A stretch of DNA of 64,000 nt from the NCBI RefSeq assembly GCF_000350225.1, contig NW_005178916.1, positions 186,001-250,000 on the forward strand, read 5' to 3'. The notes beneath the pieces are model-generated. The model did no database searches. It was not told the DNA's origin and worked only from the letters and a program-made list of their open reading frames with translations. Shown here in pieces: positions 42,343 through 52,027 of this stretch (position 1 is its first letter; each line of letters opens with the position of its first letter). The stretch is from Chondrus crispus (taxonomy: Eukaryota; Rhodophyta; Florideophyceae; Gigartinales; Gigartinaceae). The position numbers and the translations under genes were made by a program.

Positions 42343-43937
42343 GTCGTTGATTGCCTGCCAACAAAGGAGAAGTGAATGCTTGTGGGAAAGTGAAGGGCTC
42401 TTGTACGGTGTTTCAGCTGCCAGCCGCTCTCAGTTGCACAGCGATAATGAAGTATAGCCCATCCAATTTGGAAATTTCGAAGACCGAAACATGAGCTTTC
42501 GCCAGAAACTTTCAAACTTGTTGCTATCTCGGGAAGCTCCCTATTTTCGACATGGTGATCGTTACTGTGTACAACACGGCACATGAGCTGATATTAATAT
42601 GATCCAGCAGAGGGGGAGGTATGTCCAAATCTCCAAAAAACGTGACCCTGTCTCGTGGAACGACTTTTCGTCACAATCGTATAGAGCTATTCATAGCGCA
42701 TCTGCCCTTGAAATTCATACTTAAGGCATAACGACCTTGCGCAGAGCAGCTTCTTGAAACCATCGTTACAGTTCCTGTCGACCATGACCACCATCATTTC
42801 GCACTACCCCTCCAGGATCCCCGAACGGCGACAGGCATGGCAGCGTGCTACGTCAAATCAAATACGCTGTTCTGGATCACGTTGGGTCTGTCCAGGTTTG
42901 AGATTCTTTAGGACGAAATCTTTCACGAGTTCGAAACTGAACAGATCATTGCCGGGTTGAGACAGCTTCGCGGAATTGTCAGCCCAACCCTCTGTTCCAG
43001 ATTTATCCCCCAAAGGCTCTCCCTGAGGACGGCATGAGTCGAAATCTATGATGACCGCCGTATTGTCTTTAGTAATCATGACGTTGCTAGGGTTAAGTTC
43101 ATTGTGACACAATCCAAGACAGTGAAGGTGTAAAATTCCCGTTCGCATTTCTTCAAGCCATTGCAAAGCAACCTGTCTTTCAACCGGAGATCTCATTCTA
43201 TCCGTTAACGTATCCTGGTATATCTGCCCACACAGTGCAACAGCCCGGTTGCTCTCATCCATTTCACATCCCAAATACTGCGCCACATTGGGATGCTGAT
43301 TACGACTGAGAACCTCGCCGATGCGAGCTTCCTATAAAACAAGCCGAGCCAGGTCGTTTTCCATCCCAGGTTCATAGCGCAGAAGCGAACGTTTCTTTCT
43401 GTAGCATATGGCTGAAACGCATCGTAGCACCGTCAACCCGTCCTCAACGTGCGGGTACACATCATCAATCGGAATGGTCACGCCACTCACTCTACTGAGA
43501 TCGAGGGTTCCATTGGAGTAAACGGGCTTGTCTATACGCGCCTTAAACAGATCACTTCCGTCTCTGTAAACGACAACCAAAAAAAGTAACAGCACTGTCC
43601 CCATCCGCTACCCACGCTTCCCCTTCCTCCAAAATTTCTATCATGACTCTTTGAGTGTCCGTACAGGCAGAAGGGCTCGATAGGGATGGAGCTTCAATTC
43701 CCGCAACCCGTACTCGACATGTCTGACTAATTGAAGGTGAGCACTTGGTTTGGTGGAAGTGCTGGTCGATGATATCGTAACACACGGCTCTGAAATCCAG
43801 ATCACCTAATTTGCTCTGTGCGTACGACTGCTCAATCTGGGGTTTCGAGCGACATATGGGGCATTAAAACTAAGTGAAAGTCTGCCCACTTTAATTTCAT
43901 TTTCATTTTTTTGGTTTGCGCAAAATTTGGTCCCAGT
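42343..43937. repeat. Locus X copy 2, kinase half (inverted)
   Basis: Reverse-complement counterpart of 24054-25647. On the plus strand it contains 'GGTCCCAGT' uninterrupted, the empty site of the Copia-1 insertion, and then breaks at 43937 where the Harbinger-like element begins. Confidence 0.88.
42858..43785 (-). pseudogene. Protein-kinase-like gene of locus X, copy 2
   Basis: Same gene as 24203-25131 with few substitutions: 'LGLCHNELNPSNVMIT' and 'VIIDFDSCRP' present. The T run has seven bases here against eight in copy 1; neither length brings the leader frame into the kinase frame. The in-frame TAG before the 'EARIGEVLSRNQHPN' segment is shared. Confidence 0.74.
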
Positions 43938-43957
43938 AGGTCTTTTCGACAAATACG
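43938..43957 (+). repeat. Left terminal inverted repeat of the Harbinger-like element
   Basis: AGGTCTTTTCGACAAATACG; 15 of 20 bases match the reverse complement of the right end. Confidence 0.65.
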
Positions 43958-44249
43958 TGCATACTGTAGAGATAATGATCGAATCACTATGAATCCTTGC
44001 CATCACGAAACAAACCTTTTCTTTGCGTAAAGACTGAGATGTTGCGCAAAAGAGTACCCGTTATCATAAATCATATCGAAATGCAGATATTCAATTTTTT
44101 ACTGAACCCCGCCCTTTTGCGTATGACAGCGACAACCACAATCAAGATACCTACTGTACTCAATTCACATAGCAATTACACACCTATCGAGAAAACACTC
44201 ACCGGCACCCTGCTCAATTGCCTTCCGTTTCACAGTTCCTCTCTTCAAT

Positions 44250-45414
44250 ATGCCGAGATCCCCCAACCGTTCACGGGCTCGTGTTACTTCTGCAAATGAT
44301 GCTTTCGCAGAGAATATTGACGCAAACAATGCCTTGAGGCTACTCGCCGACGCCGACGTTGAGCGCGAGGCAATCATTGATGAATATGACATCGACGCCC
44401 TAAAAGAAGACTTAGACGAGGAATGTGCCTCCAGCTCCCCTGTGTTTGATAAATTTTACAACACAGGAGGTTCTGAGGCAGTCATCCAAATGACAATTTT
44501 TGATGTAAATGAATTTGGTAAACTGTGGCTTCTGCTACAAGATTATGTTACAAAGTCTTGGAACGTCGGTCGAGGACGGAAGTCAAAATTTAGTGGCAAA
44601 GATGTGTTGATGTTCGTGCTAACAGCACTCAAGCACGGCGGACAGTGGGACTACCTAGGAAGGCTCTTCGGAGTAAGCAGTCCTACATTCGAGCACACCG
44701 TTATGAAATTTATCGACGTCGTTAACGAGGAACTTTATGAAGCTCTGGTTCTAAATCTGGGCGAATCCTGGGCTATGAAGAGGACGATTGAAAGGCAGCA
44801 AACGATCAAGACGTTTAAATTTTGCCGCTATGCCACTGACGTCACTTTTCAGCAAGCGTATAGGCCAAGTGGAACTATGGAGGAAGGTAAAAGGTATTTC
44901 AGCGGTAAACATAAGCTTTATGGTTACAAGGTGGAGGTATCGGTTCTGCCAAACGGTCAGGCAATTGTATGTTCCGATCATGGTCCAGGATCAGTGGCTG
45001 ACATTGATGTTATGAGAAAGATGGAGAAGTTTCATACCGACGCTATGAGCAAGAAAGACGGAGAACTGGACATTGCTGATGTTGGAATTCTGTGTCACAA
45101 GTATGATAATAACTGGAGTCTACTGGCTGACAAAGGCTATCAAGGATCAGGTGAATTTTTGCGGTCCGTTATTCCGAGACGCAAGCCAATTAATGGACAC
45201 TTGTCGATACATGATGAGGCGCAAAACAAGAAGATTTCTTCAGATCGTATTATTGTGGAGAATGTTTTCGGGAGACTGTGCACAAATTGGAATATCCTAT
45301 CAAGCAAGTACAGGTGGGCGGAAAAGAGCTATAATAAGATTTTTGGGATGTGTATCAGTCTTACAAATCTTCATGTCAAGTGGCATCCGCTGCGGGCTGC
45401 TGATTTGGACCGTC
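44250..45414 (+). pseudogene. Harbinger-type DDE transposase, N-terminal and catalytic part
   Basis: ATG-initiated frame of 388 codons up to the Copia-2 insertion. A basic N-terminus precedes a helix-turn-helix-like segment ('KFSGKDVLMFVLTALKHGGQ'). Catalytic triad candidates are Asp in 'CRYATDVTFQ', Asp in 'LLADKGYQG' and Glu in 'DRIIVENVFGRL'. The 'YFSGKHKLYGYKVEV' motif is typical of the DDE_4/Harbinger superfamily. Copia-2 cut the gene in an Arg-Leu region; the rest continues in frame after removal of the insert (53297-53457). No second ORF for the Myb-like partner protein is seen. Confidence 0.88.
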
Positions 45415-46678
45415 TATTGAAAATGTGCGACCACATGCTGTTATCTGAAAAGGTCAAAATCGAGTGATACGTGTACATGACTGCACGGTCCGGGCGCTCT
45501 TACCCATATCACGACATGACACGTGTAAAATCCCAGATTTTGGGGTTCCGGGGACGAAAGTGGCCTCTCGGAGGGTCATGCAAATTTGTATAGTTTTGCC
45601 AAGTGGAACCTTGGCCCGTAGCACTATAGACTACACAGGAAATACTGCAATTCTATTGGCCCTCAGGTCTAATGCTGCAAATCTATTGGTCGAGCGTTGT
45701 CCACGTGTGCGTCATTGGCCTTGTGATGTACTTTAAATGGCCTGTATATGCCATAATTACGTTGTTTTGGGGGTTTCAAGTGGTTTGCCATGGTTGTAAT
45801 GGGTAATTGCATGGGGCCCCCGGGGGGGACACTTGTATGCCGTGTACACATGTACACGTCGCCAGGTGGATTCGTGTACGTACACATGTACACGCATCCA
45901 GATGTATGCACATGAGGGTTTACAGTTTTACAGTGTCAGACTGTTTGCGATCCTGCGCGTGTCCGAGTACACTACATGTGAATCAAAAGTACAACAAGTA
46001 CTTCTCGCGAGAGGAATACAGTTGTGCGATTATTCTGTGTACGCGTCACGCTGTATGCGAGTCTTGCGTGAGCACGCGCCGTTGCACTGTGCTCTCGTCA
46101 TGGTGCGCCGTTGGATGCAAGTTCATGACAGTACTCGTGTGATTTACATGTATTCTCATGTGAGTTGTGTAGAAAGTCTGGATACACATTGTTATAACTT
46201 GCCATAATTGTCTGACAGTGCTTGGCGAAATTAGTAAGGTGAGAAACAAGGATACGTATGGCGATTGTGATATGAAAGACGTTTGCGTTGTTGGAAATAG
46301 ACAAGTGCCAAGTTGTTCGTTGCACAACAATGAAGTCTGGCATGACTGGATGCAGATTAGTAAGGTGTGAAACAGTTGCATGCATAGGGCCATGGTTTAC
46401 AGTCATTTGGAATGTGTAGAAATAGTTGTGAGCTAATAGTTACGAATCGATTCGTAAGGTGGAAATCGAACAGTATGGTCGGGCCACAAGAGGACCGCGC
46501 TTGGTCGCGCATAGTAGAGTATGGTTTACTGGGAGTCGGAGTAGAGCGATAGTGTAGCACTCGAAGTGTATAAGTATCGCAGGAAAACGGCTTCAAAGTA
46601 AACCTCGGTACCAACTCCTTCACTCACACACATCAACCTGCCCTCCTTCTTTCCCTTGCCCCTCCGAACCTACCATCA
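45415..46678 (+). repeat. Copia-2 left LTR, 1264 bp
   Basis: Starts TATTGAAAATG and ends ACCATCA. The right LTR starts TCTTGAAAATG and ends ACCATTA, so the canonical TG is not seen at either start. The boundary is fixed by the TSD and primer site. Contains a TATA-like GTATAAGTAT near 46567. Confidence 0.9.
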
Positions 46679-46692
46679 GGTTATGGGCCCAG
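46679..46692 (+). promoter_or_regulatory. Primer binding site: internal half of initiator tRNA-Met
   Basis: GGTTATGGGCCCAG directly abuts the LTR. Its complement CTGGGCCCATAACC is the anticodon arm of eukaryotic initiator tRNA-Met (CAT anticodon). From established knowledge, Drosophila copia primes with the same tRNA cleaved in the anticodon loop. Confidence 0.88.
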
Positions 46693-46714
46693 TCCCTCGC
46701 TGTCGTTTCACTGT

Positions 46715-47050
46715 ATGAGTCTGTCGTTCTCGTTCCGTTGTTTCTGCCGTCGTTGTCGCTGTCGTTTTCGCTGCCGTTTCTCGTCGTTCTTTCCGCTGGT
46801 CTTCTCGCTGTCGTTGTCGCTCTCGTTCTTGCCGTCGTTCTTGGTTTTGGTTTTCGCTGCTGCTGTCGTTCTTGGTCTCTTGTGTGAATTGGTTTTTGTC
46901 ATCGCCCCCGCTGTCTTTGTTGTCTTTGTTCTTGGTTTGGCTTTTGTTCTTGCTGTGGTTCTTGCTGCTGTCTCTGTCTTTGGTCTTCGTCTTCGTTTCC
47001 GCTCCCGCTACCGCCGTCGTCGTCAATCTCGCATTTGGTTTTTCTTCGTT
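46715..47050 (+). repeat. Low-complexity GTCGTT/CTGTCG-rich tract in Copia-2 leader
   Basis: Pyrimidine-rich repeats of TCGTT, CTGTCG and similar. An ATG at 46715 gives a Phe/Arg/Val-rich frame that I judge a by-product of the repeat. Confidence 0.7.
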
Positions 47051-47055
47051 CTCTC

Positions 47056-47727
47056 ATGCAAAGTAAGTTTTGAGTTTCTTTCCATTTCCTACACATCTAA
47101 GTGATTGTCTTTGCACGTTTTGGTGGTTCTTAAGAGCAATAATTCCAAAATCTGTTACTGACGATTATCTTCATATTCCTTATTGTGAATACCTGTTTTT
47201 ACGGGGTTGTGTTAGATCTGGAATTAGTACCGGTGCGCTCTGCGCCTGGGAAGCTGGTCACCGGTCGAACGGTTCGGACATCGGAGGTCGTATCCGTTGA
47301 GGTGCTTGAGCCTGAGGATCAACCTTCGCCTCGGCTCGCGCTTCCGGGTCCCTCCTCGAGTAGCGCGCCTTATAGGATTCCTCGTATTCCGCGCTCTGTT
47401 CCCGCACCAATAAAGAGAACTACGCATCGACTTTCTGCTCGGAAAGCGGCTGTTCTCGCGGATAAACAGTTTAAGCGTGAGCGCAAGAGGAATCGTAAGG
47501 TGTGCCCGCGGTATAAGCGGTATTGTAAATTGTGCAGCGTTAGTGGCAATAGTGCGAAGGCCTTTTACGACCACATTCAGTCTAGGTCTCATCGCATTCA
47601 AGTTGCCAACGCTAAGGAGACTCCGCGTTGTAGCCCTTGCAATCGCGTCTTTGAGTCTCACGGGCACCTGAAGTGCCACGAGAACGGTGCCGCACACTTA
47701 AAGGTAGTTTGTGAACAGAATAGTTAG
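47056..47727 (+). CDS. Spliced zinc-finger gene in the Copia-2 leader
   Basis: ATG at 47056 (M-Q), donor GTAAGT at 47063, acceptor TTAG ending at 47215, then an open frame to the stop at 47725-47727; intron about 153 bp. Joining gives a continuous frame and the only ATG for it. The product is about 172 residues: Pro/Ser-rich first half, basic segment ('QFKRERKRNRKVCPRYKR'), then two C2H2-like fingers, 'CKLCSVSGNSAKAFYDHIQS' with His pair, and 'CSPCNRVFESHGHLKCHENG' with His pair, spaced like matrin/U1-type RNA- or DNA-binding fingers. It lies between LTR and gag, same strand; an AATAAA follows at about 47741. Such a leader gene is not part of the standard copia plan, so capture from the host is likely. 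Confidence 0.65.
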
Positions 47728-47899
47728 GGATTTCATCCAAATAAATTCACATATCTGTTCGCAAATTTCTCCTAGTGCAACTTCATAGTAATCATATCGA
47801 ATTTCTTAGACGGGTGGGCTTGCCATTGTGTTGACTATCGGTTAACGGCTTGGGATCCCCGAACGGATTTTCAAATACTTGAAGTTTATTTGCACTAAA

Positions 47900-50401
47900 A
47901 TGGAAGATCAAGGAGGAGGAGGATCCATCAGAATCGACAAACTGACGGACTCCAACTTCTACGTGTGGAAGCAGAAAATACAACTTCTGCTTGCTCTACG
48001 TGATGTTGACCAATACATCGTTGAGGGAAGAGTTCCAAGTGAGGAACGCGCGGAAGAGCGTAAGAAGTGGATCAGAGGTGACAGTAAAGCCAAAGCACTG
48101 ATTGGTCTCTCCCTATCAGATGAGCATCTTGAGCATGTACGTGATGTTGATACCGCTCATGACATGTGGGAAGCTATTGTCAACGTGTTTGAGAGGCATA
48201 CTTTGCTGAACAAACTAGCTGCACGTCGTGAGTTCTACACTGTGAAGATGCTTTCCGGTGAAAAGGTGCTTGCATACATCAATCGTGTCAAGCAGCTGGC
48301 AGCCATCCTCAAGTCAATGAGCGTAAACATCGATGACAAGGAGATGGCCATGGCAGTGCTCAACGGTCTGCCTGCCCGTTTTGAGGCTCTCATCGTTGCA
48401 CTTGATGCTCTCGGTAATGAGGAAAAGATATTCAGTTTGGACTTTGTGAAAAGTCGTCTGCTGCAGGAAGAGCAACGAGCAAACATGAAGTCTAGCTCCT
48501 CGCAGACATCGGCTCTGGTTAATCGTGCCCCGAACAATCGGGACATAAACGATTACAAATGCACGAACTGCGGTCATACAGGCCATACAGCAACCCGCTG
48601 CTGGGGAAAGGATTTGAATGGGCGTCGCCCGGCTCCTCCTAGCGGATATAAACCGCGTATGTCTCAGCGGAAACAATCTGCATTTGTCACACAGAAACCT
48701 GATCCCGACATGGTTGTAAACAGCGTCGACTTCACATGTCTGATGTCGAAAGCTTCGCACACGAACGATCTGGAGATGTCGCCTTCGTGGCTCGTAGATT
48801 CAGCTTGTACAGCTCATATTACATATGACCGATCTCTGTTTGCAACGTATGAGCCACTTGAATCCGCCTCTGTTCAGATGGGAACCAAGGCTAGTGCAAA
48901 GGTTGCCGGCCGTGGTGACGTTCACTTGAAGTTAAATGTGAATGGCCGCATCGAACCGTGCAAGTTGACGGATGTATTGCACGTTCCGGACTTTGCGTTC
49001 TCTCTGCTCTCAGTCAGTCGAATGACTGAACTTGGACTAAAAGTTGGGTTCGAAAATGGAAAATGCATGATCAGACGAGGCTCAACTGTAGTGGCGACTG
49101 CGACATTGGTTAGAGAACTTTACGTTCTCGACATCGTCAGTGACATCGGATCTGCACATGCTGCCACCCTGCAAACGTGGCATGAGCGCTTTGCACATGT
49201 GCATTCTCAAGGTATTGCTTCGATGATTCGTGACAATGTGGTAAGTGGAGTCAAACTACTTGGTAATGAGGCTAACAAAATCAACAATACTGACAATGAT
49301 TGCATCTCTGAAAAATGTTCTGCGTGCGTCTACGGCAAAGCCACTCGATCTGTGATCCCAAAAGAGCGGTCCTCGAGGCGGGCATACTTCTGTCTAGACT
49401 TAGTTCACTCTGATGTTTGTGGCCCCTTAGAGGTGCAGTCCATTGGTGGTGCCAAGTACTTCATTACCTTCATAGATGATCACTCAAACTGGTCAGTAGT
49501 GTACCCTATGCACCATAAATCAGAAGCATTTGAACGATACAAAATGTTTGCACAACTTGCTCAGACTCACACTGGTCGCAAGATCAAAGTGCTTCGCACC
49601 GATCGAGGTGGTGAGTATCTGTCCACGGAGTTTAAGTCTTTTCTGATTGCAAATGGTACTCAGCATCAAATGACGACCGCGTACACACCGGAGCAAAATG
49701 GCGTCGCCGAACGACTGAACAGAACTTTGGTAAACTTGGTGCGCTCCATGCTAGCGCACAAGAAAGTTACAAAGGGGTTCTGGGCAGAAGCACTTGCCAA
49801 TGCAGTGTACGTTCGAAATCGAGTCACGTCACGTGCCATTCCCCCCAAGATGACCCCCTACCACTTATGGATGAAATCTGTGCCAAATGTTGGTCATTTG
49901 CATGTTTTCGGTTCAAAGTGTTGGTATACATTACCAAAACACAACATCCAGAAACTTGACGCCCGTGCAAAGGAGGCAATGTTTCTGGGGTATGCTGAAA
50001 ATACGAAAGCTTACAAGTTGTGGGATGGTGATTTGCACAAAGTGATCGTATCGAGAGATGTTACTTTTGACGAGTCCACGGGAGGCAAATCTGGTGAACC
50101 GATGGATACAAACGAGGAGGCTACAACTGATGATGACACAATCAACTTGAACATCGATGAGGAAGTTGCAGAAAATGATGCAGTGGCATCAGAAGCATCA
50201 TCGCCGGATGAACAACAAGACTCTGATGAATCCTCCAACTCCTCCCCAACTGCAGGGGAGGACGAAACTACCGAAACAGTTGAGCAACACGTAGTTGAGG
50301 AAGAAACGATTGATCCGCCAACTAATCTCCGTAGGTCCACTCGCATTCGCAAAACGCCTGCGGCGTGGTGGGCAGCATTTGGCGACTGCTGGACTCCTTA
50401 G
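47900..50401 (+). CDS. Copia-2 gag-protease-integrase polyprotein
   Basis: ATG at 47900 ('MEDQGGGGSIRIDKLTDSNF'), 833 residues. UBN2-type capsid region 1-200, CCHC knuckle 'CTNCGHTGHTATRC' near 230, retropepsin 'WLVDSACTAHIT' near 303 (Ala where Gly of DSG is expected), integrase zinc finger 'WHERFAHVH' and 'CSACVYG', catalytic motifs 'LVHSDVCGPL', 'RTDRGGEYLS', 'EQNGVAERLNR', then an acidic linker and 'RRSTRIRKTPAAWW', normally the junction to RT. The frame stops at 50399-50401, and RT follows in the +1 frame. In most copia elements this is one ORF, so a small indel between about 50360 and 50400 probably broke it; frameshifting is the alternative. Confidence 0.93.
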   Translation: MEDQGGGGSIRIDKLTDSNFYVWKQKIQLLLALRDVDQYIVEGRVPSEERAEERKKWIRGDSKAKALIGLSLSDEHLEHVRDVDTAHDMWEAIVNVFERHTLLNKLAARREFYTVKMLSGEKVLAYINRVKQLAAILKSMSVNIDDKEMAMAVLNGLPARFEALIVALDALGNEEKIFSLDFVKSRLLQEEQRANMKSSSSQTSALVNRAPNNRDINDYKCTNCGHTGHTATRCWGKDLNGRRPAPPSGYKPRMSQRKQSAFVTQKPDPDMVVNSVDFTCLMSKASHTNDLEMSPSWLVDSACTAHITYDRSLFATYEPLESASVQMGTKASAKVAGRGDVHLKLNVNGRIEPCKLTDVLHVPDFAFSLLSVSRMTELGLKVGFENGKCMIRRGSTVVATATLVRELYVLDIVSDIGSAHAATLQTWHERFAHVHSQGIASMIRDNVVSGVKLLGNEANKINNTDNDCISEKCSACVYGKATRSVIPKERSSRRAYFCLDLVHSDVCGPLEVQSIGGAKYFITFIDDHSNWSVVYPMHHKSEAFERYKMFAQLAQTHTGRKIKVLRTDRGGEYLSTEFKSFLIANGTQHQMTTAYTPEQNGVAERLNRTLVNLVRSMLAHKKVTKGFWAEALANAVYVRNRVTSRAIPPKMTPYHLWMKSVPNVGHLHVFGSKCWYTLPKHNIQKLDARAKEAMFLGYAENTKAYKLWDGDLHKVIVSRDVTFDESTGGKSGEPMDTNEEATTDDDTINLNIDEEVAENDAVASEASSPDEQQDSDESSNSSPTAGEDETTETVEQHVVEEETIDPPTNLRRSTRIRKTPAAWWAAFGDCWTP

Positions 50402-52016
50402 CCACGCCCATGTGATAACGGAAATCCCAAACTCGTACAAGCAAGCTATGGATTCTCCAAAAGCTCGCTTCTGGCAGAAGGGCATCGACAAAGAACTTGC
50501 TTCACAACACAAAAACAAAACATGGACACTTGTTCCAAGATCTCAAGCATCAAACTTCCTGACGTCCAGGTGGGTTTTCGGAGTGAAGCAACTTCCTGAC
50601 GAGTCCGGAAAATTGGTCGAAACTGCAAAGGGACGTCTTGTGGCACGAGGCTTTCAACAAGTAGAAGGCATCGATTACACTGAAACTTTCGCCCCTGTCA
50701 TCAAGTTCACAACTGTCCGTCTGCTGCTGGCACTGGTTGCGCACTTTGATCTTGAGCTGCATCAGATGGACGTGGTGACTGCCTTCCTCAACGGTGACCT
50801 TCACGAAGAAATCTACATGGAGCAACCTGAAGGATGCATCGACAAAGTCAAACCTGATTCGGTGTGTAAACTTTTGAAAGCAATCTATGGTCTTAAGCAA
50901 GCCCATCGCCAATGGCATAGTAAGATCGATGAGTTTCTGATCACTGAACTTGGTTTCAACACTACACGCAGCGACCCATGTCTTTACATTCGACGCCGAG
51001 GCAATGTCATCATGATTATCGCGTTGTACGTGGACGATCTGCTGCTAGCTGGAAGTGACTTGGAGGCCATATTATGGATGAAAAATGAACTCAACAAACG
51101 ATTCGATATGAAAGACCTTGGCGAAGCGAAGACTTGTATTGGTCTAGAGATCGACCGTATACGTTCTAAACACGTCCTGACCGTCACGCAGTCGAAGTAT
51201 GCCCAAGCAGTACTGAAACGGTTCAAAATGTCGGCATGCAATCCTTGCGTTACTCCGATGGAACAGTCTCGACATGTCACAATGCAAGTGGCCGAAACTG
51301 GCACTGATGACAACCCATGCTTTGAACCATATCGTCAGGCCATTGGATGTCTAATGTTCCTAATGGTCGGGACCCGCCCCGATATTGCGTATGCCATTGG
51401 AAAGTTATCTCAACACTGTGCCGACCCTCACGATTCGCATTGGACAGGTGTGAAACGTGTTTTGAGATACTTGCGTGGGTCCCAGCATCTTGGAATAGTG
51501 TTTGGTAAAGATGATCTTGGTACGGAACTTCATGGGTATAGCGACGCAGATTGGGGTGGATGCCTTGAATCACGAAAATCAACGAGTGGGTACGTGTTCA
51601 AGCTTTGTGATGGGCCTATCAGTTGGGCTTCCCGGAAACAAACAGTAGTTGCAAAGTCTACTTGTGAGGCAGAATACATCGCACTCAGTGAAGCATGCAA
51701 AGAGGCCGCGTGGCTTCGACGCTTCCATGCTGATGTACTTGGTGCGAATTCGGATCCAACAATTCGCGTTGGATGTGACAACGCTGGTACGATTGCGTTT
51801 GCTCAGAACGAATCTACAAATCGTCGGAACAAGCACATTGATATTACGTATCATTTTGTTCGAGATGCGGTGCAGCGAAAACTGGTCACATTGTACCATT
51901 GTCCGACAACAGAAATGCCAGCCGATATGCTGACCAAACCACTTGGTCGCGTGTCGTTTGAAAAGTTCGTGGGCATGGTTGGGCTTTCCGAGTGCAAAGC
52001 TGCCCAAAGCATGTGA
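50295..52016 (+). CDS. Copia-2 reverse transcriptase-RNase H
   Basis: 573-codon open frame, meaningful from about 50396 ('ITEIPNSYKQAMDSPKARFW'). RT motifs: 'VARGFQQVEGIDYTETFAPV', 'QMDVVTAFLNGDL', 'IYGLKQAHRQW', catalytic 'ALYVDDLLLAGSD'. RNase H: 'GYSDADWGGC', 'STCEAEYIALSEACKEAAWL', 'DNAGTIAFAQN', 'HIDITYHFVRD'. All key residues are present, complete to the C-terminus. Overlaps the preceding ORF by 107 bp in the +1 frame. Confidence 0.94.
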   Translation: MRKKRLIRQLISVGPLAFAKRLRRGGQHLATAGLLSHAHVITEIPNSYKQAMDSPKARFWQKGIDKELASQHKNKTWTLVPRSQASNFLTSRWVFGVKQLPDESGKLVETAKGRLVARGFQQVEGIDYTETFAPVIKFTTVRLLLALVAHFDLELHQMDVVTAFLNGDLHEEIYMEQPEGCIDKVKPDSVCKLLKAIYGLKQAHRQWHSKIDEFLITELGFNTTRSDPCLYIRRRGNVIMIIALYVDDLLLAGSDLEAILWMKNELNKRFDMKDLGEAKTCIGLEIDRIRSKHVLTVTQSKYAQAVLKRFKMSACNPCVTPMEQSRHVTMQVAETGTDDNPCFEPYRQAIGCLMFLMVGTRPDIAYAIGKLSQHCADPHDSHWTGVKRVLRYLRGSQHLGIVFGKDDLGTELHGYSDADWGGCLESRKSTSGYVFKLCDGPISWASRKQTVVAKSTCEAEYIALSEACKEAAWLRRFHADVLGANSDPTIRVGCDNAGTIAFAQNESTNRRNKHIDITYHFVRDAVQRKLVTLYHCPTTEMPADMLTKPLGRVSFEKFVGMVGLSECKAAQSM

Positions 52017-52018
52017 TC

Positions 52019-52027
52019 GAGGGGAGG
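52019..52027 (+). promoter_or_regulatory. Polypurine tract of Copia-2
   Basis: GAGGGGAGG immediately before the right LTR, the primer for plus-strand synthesis. Confidence 0.8.

Noticed and set aside
46715-47104. 129-codon Phe/Val/Arg-rich ORF as a membrane protein
   Set aside because: It is a translation of a GTCGTT-type low-complexity tract, and the splice model uses a different frame.
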